This document shows positions 51,903-61,296 of a DNA stretch of 61,296 nucleotides, in pieces. The position numbers and the translations under genes are program-made. Under the pieces are notes generated by a model that did no database searches, had not been told where the DNA came from, and saw only the letters and a list, made by a program, of their open reading frames with translations. Positions within the stretch are counted from its first letter, which is position 1; every line of letters starts with the position of its first letter. Source of the DNA: Acephala macrosclerotiorum (Eukaryota; Ascomycota; Leotiomycetes; Helotiales; Mollisiaceae); NCBI GenBank assembly GCA_014904845.1, contig MU119506.1:1-61296 (forward strand). Reading direction: 5' to 3'.

Positions 51903-52034
51903 TGTCAATTTGAGTGATATATTCGATGGACTTGATAGTCTGATTGATTTAGGTTTTAAAGATCTAGCTAGGTGCGGGGACATTATATCCATTGCAGTGC
52001 TTACTCAGCACTAAAACCACTCGAAAGTCTAACA
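51903..52034 (-). repeat. Copia 5' LTR (right), 132 bp
   Basis: Ungapped match to 46560-46691. It keeps G at six of the seven differing sites and so is the less mutated copy. Confidence 0.92.
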
Positions 52035-52039
52035 ACTGG
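52035..52039. repeat. Target site duplication ACTGG, right
   Basis: Exact copy of 46555-46559. Confidence 0.92.
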
Positions 52040-52209
52040 GTCTACCCGGCGGTACCTCTTTTATTCCCAAATGGCTTTCGCTAGCAATGGCAGATCTTTC
52101 AGTTTTAACGTGTAAGGAGGAGAATATAGTTGCGTTGAAGAATTATTTGGAGTATATTGAGGCATGGCAATCAAGGTCATTAGGAAAACACGCAAAGGAC
52201 TCCCAGTAG

Positions 52210-52664
52210 AGATAGCGAGGATGTTAAAGAATCTTATGTGATATGTCGTGATTTTATTTCGCCTATGTAATATGCCGTCCCTCATCCGAGTGAAGTTCGA
52301 AGCCCTCCAAGGGTTGCCTGGAGCTGGATGGTAAACCGGCGTCGTCCCACGTTATGACCGTGATCGTCTCTAGTAGCAGTGGTGGTGGGCCCACAGATGT
52401 TGTAAATGAATCTAACACGCTCGCTACGTAAATCGGTAATTACCCGAGGTGGCCTCTCAATATTCAATGCGATGGGACGTGCTACGGACCCTTGCCCGCT
52501 TCAAAGTATAAGTAGAACGAACTTGTTATCGAGAGTTAAGAGACATCGGGGTCACGACCGCCAGGGGTTCCTATATGCGAGAACACTTCGCAATGTTTGA
52601 ATCGAATCTTTCAGTAAGTACACGCTCGCAGAGAGAAGATGAGAAGTTAATATTTGAGTAAGTG
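52210..52664 (+). other. No confident gene; possible small spliced ORF
   Basis: Balanced composition. A plus-strand ATG at about 52271 opens a short frame that, with a 43-bp GTAAAC..TCTAG intron, would give a ~38-residue peptide. Another frame runs at 52406-52600. Neither has recognisable features. The stretch probably includes the promoter of the next gene. Confidence 0.3.
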
Positions 52665-53339
52665 ATGGCGACACGTAACGGTTGTAAAGTTTGCTATAAG
52701 AGATCTACGTGGGATTTTTTGCGTGATTTCTATTGGAGAGTAGGAGCAGCAAATGAGTACGCTCGGAAGTTGGAGAATGATATACACGAAGCTACAACGC
52801 GTGTGCAGCAGTCCCAGTGGAAGTTCACGCACTGCGAGGCTGCTCTTCTCTCCAATCAGGAAACACTTGAGGAAGAACGTTTAGCCTATCGAGCATCTCG
52901 AGAAGAACTCACATTTGAACGAGAAAAGTATCAGGAGACGTTGGAGATACTGGAGAAGGTATTCCGTGAGGCGGTCCGAAGTGGTGAGGTTGCAGACTTT
53001 CTCGGAAATCAAATTGTGGCGTTACAAGCAGCCTCGAAGCGCGGAGTTATTCAACCCACCCCGAAAATACCAGCATCGCGGATTGAGACTTCTCTAGTCA
53101 AAGAGAGCCTCATACCATCAGAGGCGAACGTTTTTATTATCCAGCGAAACGAACCGGCCAAAGAACTCTCGGAAAGATACTACACAGCGTTTCCTGGTAC
53201 GCCACCCAGAACGACCCAAGTCCAGTTAATCGCCTCCGGCGCTACAAAGCGGCCTGAATCTGTCAAAAACAGGATCAAGTACTTCCAAAAGAGCAAGTCG
53301 AATTCGGTGACGAAGGGAAGGAAAAGGCTCTTATTATAG
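52665..53339 (+). CDS. Coiled-coil protein, unrecognised, 224 residues
   Basis: Uninterrupted frame from the ATG at 52665 (a GTG precedes it, and an in-frame TAA lies six bases upstream) to TAG. N-terminus has Cys-x2-Cys within Gly-Cys-Lys-Val-Cys-Tyr and an aromatic-rich segment. Residues ~35-110 are Glu/Lys/Gln/Leu-rich with heptad-like spacing, a probable coiled coil. The C-terminal third is basic (Lys-Asn-Arg-Ile-Lys-Tyr, then Lys-Gly-Arg-Lys-Arg). Codons look normal, unlike the AT-rich surroundings. No membrane segment or signal peptide. I do not recognise the family; a fungal lineage-specific structural or nuclear protein is possible. AT-rich DNA begins about 140 bp past the stop. Confidence 0.6.
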   Translation: MATRNGCKVCYKRSTWDFLRDFYWRVGAANEYARKLENDIHEATTRVQQSQWKFTHCEAALLSNQETLEEERLAYRASREELTFEREKYQETLEILEKVFREAVRSGEVADFLGNQIVALQAASKRGVIQPTPKIPASRIETSLVKESLIPSEANVFIIQRNEPAKELSERYYTAFPGTPPRTTQVQLIASGATKRPESVKNRIKYFQKSKSNSVTKGRKRLLL

Positions 53340-56300
53340 TTTGAGAAAGTCTCTTGGATTGATAGATGGTCGTTATTAAGAGAGTTTGTTTCAATTTTAA
53401 TTTCTTTGGATGGTATGCGATACTTTTCATTTTTTTTGGAGAGGGGAAAGGGCAAAAGTAGACGGCTTTTTTTATTTTAATAGAGTTAATTAAATTTGTA
53501 TTATTCGGATTTGAATACAATAATCTAAATAAACCGAGAAAATCTCGTATAAAATCGTATCAATACAAGTTCAAATTTCAATCAAAAATGTCTTTTAATC
53601 TTTTCAAAAACTATTAATCTCTCGATTTTAATTTGTTATTTATAACTCAAAATTAAACCAAGAATTATTCAACATTTAATAAACTACTTTAAATTTATAG
53701 TAAATGAAATATATTATTTTTAAAAAGATTATTTATATTTCGAAATTCGCGAATTACGTATTTTTTTCCTATTTTCGATCAAAATAATATATAATATATT
53801 TATATTTATTTATCGATCATATTATGTTTTTTTCACTACTATAAGTATTTTGTAACAATTATTGAAACATATTCTAACTATTAATTTCACGAGATTTTTT
53901 TAAATTAAAACTAGTAATTTTTTTCGTTTTATTACGTATTAAACTATTAAAAATTAACAAATTTAATTATTTTATTCGTTTTTAAAATAAATTAATATTA
54001 GTCTTTGAATTCTTTCGATAACGAATTTAAATCGCAAAATAAAATCGTTTTTTAAACTTGTTTATTAAAATCGAAAAACTAACGAAAAAATTTAATCAAA
54101 TATATTAAAAAAATTTATTTTATTGAGAGAATTTTAAAAACTTATAAAAATTTCGTAAAACATATTATAACGTTTATTAACAATTTTATTTGACAAATTA
54201 TTTCAATAATAATTTCAATTACTTAAATAAATTTATAATTCAATTTTATTACGATTTAAAAAATTCGATACAACGTAAAACTAAAACGAAAAAAATTTAA
54301 ATAAAATTCTAAAAAATCAAATATAATAACAAAAAATCTAAAAAAGAATTAATTTAATCAAAAACAATACAAAAAATATTTATATTAATACAAAATCGAA
54401 AACAAATTAAAAATAATAATATAATAATTATTTATTTTTAAAAACGTAATACGTATTATTTTTCGTTTTTATCGAATAATTTTTATATTAAAACTATATC
54501 TTTCAATTAAAATTTTTCTATATTAAAACAAATTTTTGTACTTCAAATATATTGCAAATAAACGTAATAATTATTAGTAATCAATTTACAAACTCAACGA
54601 ATTCTACTAAAAAACGTTAAAAAAATTCAATTATACATTTGATCGTATTATACTTTTTAAAACAATTCAAATAATTATTATTTCTTGAAATATATCAATA
54701 AAAAACAATTAAAACGAATTGTAATCGAAATATAATTAATCAATCGAATATCGTAATTCGAATATTATTTATAAAAATATTCGAATAATTTGCAAATATT
54801 ATTATTAAAATCAATAATTTGTAAAATATTATAAAAATAATATTGTTAATATTAATTTATTATTAAAATTGTAAAAATAAATAAAAATATTAATATTTAT
54901 TAAAAATTATTCGAATAAATAAAATAAAAAATTTTTATTTAATAAATTTGTAATTTTTAACAAAAATTATATAACAAATTTCAACGAATTATATATTATT
55001 TTCTTTTGTTATAAAATTATAAAACGTGAATACGAATTATTAAACGATAAATTTTTGTAAAATTTAAATTATTATTATAAAAATTATTTTTTAATAAAAA
55101 TAAACGAGCGTTTTTCGTTTTTTTTAAGAAATTTCACAAAAATTATAATAATCGTTAAAATAAATCCAATTTTTTTTTGCGAATTACACGACGATAAATA
55201 TTACAATAAATACTAATTTCGTCGAAATTATTTGAAAATAAATAATTTAAAAAAAATATATTTATTTATTATATTCGATATTAATTTCGATTATCGTATA
55301 AATAAACAAATAATTTCGCAATAAAAACTGTTTATTATTTAATAAACAATTAATTTACTCGTTTTTAACGATCACGCGAATAATTTAATAAATTTTTTAT
55401 TTTCTACAATAAAAAATTTACAAATACTTTATACTATAATATTACTAATTCATTTTCTTACATTAAACTTTATCGAAATTCTTCTCTATAAACTTTAATC
55501 GAAAATCGTCAAAATCATTCTATATACTAAAAATCCATATTCGAAAATAATAATTTTTTTATTTTTTAAAATAATAATTAAAAATTCAATTTAATCAATC
55601 GTACTCGTTTATTTATTTTTTATTGTACGTACGTATAAACTTTATCAACGATAATATTATTTATACAAATTTTTAAAAAAATACAATTATTAATAAAATA
55701 TGCACGTATCGAAATTTATAAACAATTTTTATTAAATACAATAAATTTCGTTTTACGAATTTCAAATTCGATTTCTAGTATTTTTATTATATTTATAAAA
55801 TGAAAATTTTCTTTTATTCTCTTATAAATATCGAACTTTTTTTTTTTTTCAAAATCGAATACATAAATAAAAATTTTAAAAATCAATAATATATTAATTT
55901 TAAAACAAAATTAAATAAACGTACTATACATATTTTATATCGACGTTTAATAATTTATTTATTCAATATTTAACTCATAAACTATAATTTAAATTTGATT
56001 AAAATACGAATTAAAATCTAATAATATAAATTACTATTTACGTTTTTTTTTAATCTATCAAACAAATCGAATATAATACGTTTTTATTATACAATTATTA
56101 TATCCACTAATAAAATTTTTAATATATAATATATAATCGACAATACCAATTTCTATTACAAATATAATTACTATTTTATATTTTTCAAAATTATATTTTA
56201 TATTATATAACTCGTCAATTAATACAAAAAAATTCTTATTTTAATATTTATCGAAATTTGTAATAAAATCGACTTTCGATTTCAATAAAAAAAATATCGT

Positions 56301-59300
56301 CAAATCTTTATAATTCTATTCTTACTACAAAATCATAAAAAAATAATCTTATAATACTATAAAAATCTTTAATTTAAAAAATAAAAAAAAACGTACTAAT
56401 TAATTTTAATTTATTATAATCTTAAAACAATAATATTTATTTATTATATATTAAATAAATTAATTAATAATTTATTTTTTAAATATTTGTTTATTAATTA
56501 CATTATTATAATTATTATAAAAAATTTATTCAAAGGAATATTTTTAAACGTAAATATAATTTAATAAATAATTATTATTATCGTTTACAAATATATATCG
56601 ATTTACAAAAATATTTTTATCAACTTTTTCAAAAAAATATAATACTAAACAATAATAATAATTACTACAAAAAAAAATAAATAAAAATTGAAAAACTATT
56701 TATATAACGCGCATTTTATAAAACGAATCGAAAAAAAAAAAAATAAATATAAAAATAAAATTCGTTTATTAATAATTATTAATAAACGTTTTATTTAAAC
56801 AAAAATAAAATATATTGCAATTTCAATCAAATTATTTATCGTTTATATAAATACTTTATTTTTTTTTAATAAAACGATTATATACAAAAATATTTACGCG
56901 ATTGCGATTTTATCGAATTATTAATAAAAATTAATATTAATACGTAATAAAATTCCAAATAATTTCATTATAAAATTAAATCGCGAATTATAAAAAAATG
57001 GAATTAAATTAATAATTAATATAGTAATAATACGAGAATTTATTTCGATTTTTTTTTCGATTATAATAATAAAAATATTTATTAAAAAATAAAAAAATAT
57101 AATTAAAATTTGAAATCGCGTAATCATTTTTAAGAAAAAAAATCGAAAAAAAATATATAAATAAATAAAACGTTTTAAAATAAAAAACGAGATTAATTAT
57201 TAATTCGAAATAATTATATAATAAATAGTACGAAATAAAAATTATACTATAAAAATACAATTAAAAATAAAAAAATATTAAAATAGTATATTTATATTAT
57301 TATTGAATTTAATAAAAATTTAAATAAATTTGATAAAAAACCAATATAAAATCGATATAAACGATATTATATTTAAAAAAACAATCAAATTTCAATTATA
57401 AACACGAAAAAATTTTAATTTAAATATAAACAATTTTTCACGTAATTTTTACAAACGCGTCGTTATTAAACGTTTCGAAAAATAATAAATTTTTTATATT
57501 TTAATAATAATCGATTTATTATTTAAAACAATTCGTAAAAATAAATTAAAAAATAATAATTTTTATTCGTAAACAATTATAACTATTTTATAAAAAATAA
57601 TCATTATATAAAACGAATCGTATTTTTATATAAAATAAATTAATTTTTATAAAACGTTTTATTAAGTATAAATTTAATTATAAAAAAAAAAAAAATTTAA
57701 AATAATTTCAAAAATCGAAAAAAAATTAATTTAAAAAAAATTATAAAATTAGAAATAAAAACGAAATAAAAATATTTGTTTTGATAGAAAAAAAAAACAA
57801 ATTTTATATATTTATAAATACGAATCGTTTATTCTAATTATTTTAAATAAAAATCGTAAATCGAATTATTTCAAAGTATTTTATATTAATTTTAACGTTT
57901 CAAAAATCGTAATTTAATTATATTAAAAACGATTACGAATTACTAAATTAATACTCGTTATATACAAAATATTACGATTTTTTTAATCGTATTTGAACAA
58001 ATTTCAATTTTTTTCGCGTTTAATATAAAAAAGTCGTTAATATTACAATTAAATTTAAATTTTCAATAAAAATTACTAGTATAAAAAATATTAATATTTG
58101 ATTAATTAAACGATAATTAAAATAATTAATAAATATATTTTCATATAATTTCAATTTTATTTTTAATAATTTTTATTTTATTTTAATAATTTTTTACGTA
58201 AAAAATCTAATATAAACGAAACTAAAAAATATTTATTATTAAATTTTTATTATTCTTTTAATAATACTATTATTTTATATTAAATAATACAAAAAATATT
58301 TTAATTTCTACAATTCGCATTATTAATCCTTTAAAAAAATATTTTATTCAATCAAAAAATATAATTTTTAATTCAAAAAATTTAATATACTTTATATATT
58401 TGAACTCAAATAATTTTTTTATATATTCAACGACTACAATACAAAAATACGAATCGAAATATACAATTTTCGAAAAATAATCAAAATATTATTTTTATAT
58501 TAAATTACGAAAAAATTACAATAATTAAATAATTTTTAAATTTTAATATTTTATTTATTTTATTTATACACGTTTACAAAATCGAATAAAATTTTAATCA
58601 TTTCCATTTCAACGTTTTTTTTACGTACATATTTAAAATCAAATTATAACGATTAATATAATAACAAATACTAATATTAATAAACTTATACGTATTATAT
58701 AATTAGAATTATAAATCGCAATAATAAATACGAAATTTAATAGTAATAAATTTATATCGATAATTAGACTCGAAAATAGAATTATTAAAATCTCGATTAT
58801 TAATATATATATCGAATTTTTTTTTTTGATAATATTTGTAAATATTTACAACGAAAATTTTTTAACGATCGTTTCAATTCGCGATAAAAAATTGAATTAA
58901 TAAAAAATCAATAATTGAATATTTCTTTACTACTAATATACTTACAATGAAATTTTTACGTTTTTTCTATTTTTTTCACGCAATAAAAAACAATAATAAA
59001 AATTAATATTATTACAAATAAATTTTTCATTTTATCGTTTTTAAAGTATTATAATACTCTAAACAAATTTCATATTTATACTCGTTTAAACGTAATTAAT
59101 ACATTTTAATAAATTAAATAAAACAACTTTTAATATATATTTAAAAAAAAAAAAATTATTTTATTTTCAATCAAAATTCGATTTTTTAATTCGTTTAATA
59201 ATTGATATCAAAAGAAAAATAAATTTACTTTTATTTATTATTAAATAATTTTAAAATAAAAATTAAATTTTATCGACTTTTAAATAATCTCGAATTAAAA

Positions 59301-59639
59301 TTATTAATAAATAATATTAATATTTCTTTTTTCTTCGTTTTTATTAAATTTTTATAATTTGATTTATAATAATAAAATCGAATAATAATTTAAAATATTA
59401 ATTTTGAAAATTATATAATATAAAAATTTTAATTTTGTTTAATTTTTAAATTTATTTTAAATAAAATAAAAAATTATTTTTTATAATAAATAATTCATTT
59501 AATAAAAAAAAACTTTATAATCAAACGAAATTTTGTACCGTTTTTAATTAGAATTAAAATTATTCGCGAGAAGCGTATAATATTAGAATTTGAAAAAATT
59601 TAAAAATAATTATAAACGTAAATAAAAAATCGCAAATTT

Positions 59640-59945
59640 GTTAAAAACGATAAAAGTTTTATTAAAATTATTTGTGAAAAGTTTAACGAGACTCGGAAAA
59701 CGTTAAAAGTACTAATAAAAGTTTTTAATTTTACTAATAATAGTAAAAATTTTATTAAAATTATTTGTGAAAAATTTGATAAAATTTAAAAAATATTAAA
59801 AACATTGATAAAAGTTTTTAATTTTATTAATAATAGTAAGAATTCTATTAAAACTACTAATAAAAAGTTTAATAAAATTTGAAAAACATTAAAAACGTTA
59901 ATAAAAGTTTTTAATTTTGTTAATAATAGTAAAAATTTTAACGTT
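59640..59945. repeat. 93-bp tandem repeat, about 3.3 units
   Basis: The block gtttttaatttt starts at 59721, 59814 and 59907, exactly 93 bp apart each time. It is followed by a/tctaataatagta and, further on, attaaaattatttgtgaaaa. A partial unit precedes at about 59655. The period is 31 codons and no indels have accumulated, so the array is either young or was once coding. Confidence 0.85.
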
Positions 59946-61042
59946 GAAAAAGAATACAAATAATCAAAAAAAAAATTTAAATTGAAAACGTAGAAAATAA
60001 AAAAATAAAAAAAAATAAAAAATAATAAAAAAAATTTTAATTCAAAGAATAAAAAATCTATTAATAAATTGAAAAGTAAATTTAAAAATATTTGTAAAAA
60101 ATAAAACGATTTAAATAAAAAAACGAAAAAATTTAATAATATTAATAAAAATACTAATAAAATCGAAAAATATAAAAAATTGTTATTAGAATTTTATTTC
60201 GTAAATATTGATTTCGAGCAATTGAAATTGGATTTGAAAAACGCAATAAAAAAAAAAACGAAAATTTTAACGTTATTAATAATTTTAAATATATTAATCA
60301 ATTTAATTCTATTCTTAGTAATAATATAAAACTTAAATACGACGATAATAATATTTTAATCAATATTTAATTTGATAATAATTTCAAAAAAAAATTTATC
60401 AATTTAAATATTTTTTATAATATAAAGAAAAAGTTTATCAATTAAAAAAAAAAATTTATCAAATCAAAAAAAAAATCGAAGAATACAACTAATAATAAAA
60501 CGCTTAAATATACAAATTTTTTTATTTTCGAATAAACAAATACAATCGTTAAACGTTATAATAAAAAAATAATTTATTAAAAAAAATAAAAATTCGTAAA
60601 TTACGTAATAATTCGATATAGATTTTCTAATACTAATAAACACATATATATTACAATTTCAAATACAAAAATCGATAAAAATAATATTTAAAATTCGATT
60701 TTAATTTCAAATATAAAAATAAAAAAAATAATAATAATAAATATTTGTAAAATTAAAACGAATTTAAAAAGTTTTTAATTGAAATTTATAAAAGCGATAT
60801 AAAAAACTTGAAATTAAAAAAAACGTAGAAAAACAAAAAAAGAAAAAAAAAAATCGAAAAAAAATATTTTTATTAATTGATTTTTACGTTCTATAATTAA
60901 TTTAAAGTAATTTTAAAAAGATTTAAAAAATACGATTATTTATTAAATATTTTTAAATTAAATTTAAAGAATGTAATAAAAACATTTATAATTTTATAAA
61001 ATACTATAAAAAGTTATATTTAAAGTAGTTTATTATATAAAA

Positions 61043-61255
61043 TTAATCGAATAATAAAAATAATAACGAGAATAATAATAAAAATAATAATAAAAATAAT
61101 AATGAAAATAATAATAAAAATAATAATAAAAATAATAGTAAAAATAACAATAAAAATAGTAAAAATAATAATAAAAACAGTAAAAATAACAATGAGAATA
61201 ATAGTAAAAATAATAATAAAAATAATAATATCGATAAAAATAATAATAAAAAAAG
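61043..61255. repeat. 12-bp microsatellite-like array (aataataaaaat)
   Basis: Runs of aataataaaaat with substitutions (gaa, agt, aac). On the minus strand this reads as a Leu/Phe run that should not be taken for a membrane protein. Confidence 0.85.
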
Positions 61256-61296
61256 TAAATCCGATTTGTAAAACAATAAACGAATTTCGTTGTATA

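Larger units (their letters stand above)
46560..52034 (-). mobile_element. Ty1/copia LTR retrotransposon, complete but degenerate
   Basis: A 5475-bp element with 132-bp LTRs (46560-46691 and 51903-52034), TG..CA termini, ACTGG target duplications, and a primer site beside the right LTR showing that it is read on the minus strand. Coding traces in order on that strand are gag (ATG at 51831), CCHC knuckle (~50900), integrase (~49870), reverse transcriptase (~48045) and RNase H (~47270). Integrase before reverse transcriptase is the copia order. All frames are riddled with stops and the interior is much more AT-rich than the LTRs. The element is therefore dead by itself, although it could once have been mobilised in trans. 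Confidence 0.93.
46289..52209 (+). pseudogene. Unrecognised gene split by the copia insertion
   Basis: Left part: exon 1 46289-46414 (ATG, 42 codons), intron 46415-46486 (GTAAGT.. with branch-like TTACTAAT, acceptor CCCGAG), exon 2 from 46487 to the insertion point 46559. Right part: 52040-52209, ending TAG. Removing the transposon and one ACTGG copy makes one open frame across the junction with no extra base gained or lost, giving about 122 residues. The right part reads as natural protein (Phe-Ile-Pro-Lys-Trp-Leu-Ser-Leu, then a Lys/Glu-rich helix with Asn-Tyr-Leu-Glu-Tyr-Ile-Glu-Ala-Trp). Family unknown. The acceptor is not pyrimidine-rich, so the intron boundary is the weakest point. The insertion should have inactivated the gene. 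Confidence 0.55.
53480..61296. other. AT-rich RIP-like block, right end
   Basis: Same character as 16370-46120: CpG-restricted C and G, stops in every frame, no recognisable gene. Towards the right (59600-61296) the plus strand becomes strongly A-rich with repeats listed separately, suggesting the ghost of a Lys/Asn-rich coding region read on the plus strand. Confidence 0.75.

Noticed and set aside
61043..61276. Leu/Phe-rich 77-codon frame resembling a membrane protein
   Set aside because: It is the complement of an AAT/AAAAT microsatellite.

Overview
This window reads as nuclear DNA of a filamentous ascomycete (Pezizomycotina) with a two-compartment genome. The evidence is short introns (45-164 bp, GT..AG, TACTAA/CTAAT-like branch sites), a fungal WOPR (Gti1/Pac2) gene relic, a C2H2 zinc-finger gene, a Ty1/copia element, and extremely AT-rich blocks in which much of the remaining C and G sits in CpG. 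That last pattern is what repeat-induced point mutation (RIP) leaves. The species cannot be named from the sequence.

Layout. (1) 1-~900: end of an AT-rich block. (2) ~900-16370: a genic island of roughly balanced composition. It holds an inverted duplication (copy A ~1262-2415, copy B ~11770-13427), a two-exon gene at 4147-4551(+), a four-exon gene at 4645-6062(-), a two-exon gene broken by two in-frame TAGs at 6930-8468(+), a small two-exon gene at 9086-9357(+), a damaged Gti1/Pac2 gene at 10087-10806(-), a multi-exon broken gene inside copy B (12275-13276, +), an intact-looking three-exon C2H2 gene (13825-14948, +) and a two-exon gene at 15546-15975(-). At least five different minisatellites lie here. 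(3) ~16370-46120: about 30 kb of almost pure AT-rich relic with no supportable gene. It contains a 259-bp candidate solo LTR (33034-33292), a second LTR-like island (~21885-22000) and degenerate repeats. (4) ~46120-53480: a second small genic island. A gene (46289-46559 joined to 52040-52209) is split by a complete copia retrotransposon (46560-52034, minus strand) with 132-bp LTRs, an ACTGG target duplication, an initiator-tRNA-Met half-tRNA primer site and heavily mutated gag/integrase/reverse transcriptase/RNase H. A 224-residue coiled-coil gene follows (52665-53339). (5) ~53480-61296: another AT-rich relic with an exact 93-bp-period repeat and a 12-bp microsatellite.

How it fits together. 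The window looks like small gene islands embedded in RIP-degraded transposon graveyard. Several island genes carry C-to-T type nonsense codons (CAG/CAA to TAG/TAA), as if RIP had spread from, or acted on, duplicated sequence. Most genes here are lineage-specific and not recognisable by eye. Gene models are spliced by hand from splice signals and reading-frame continuity, and no database was consulted.
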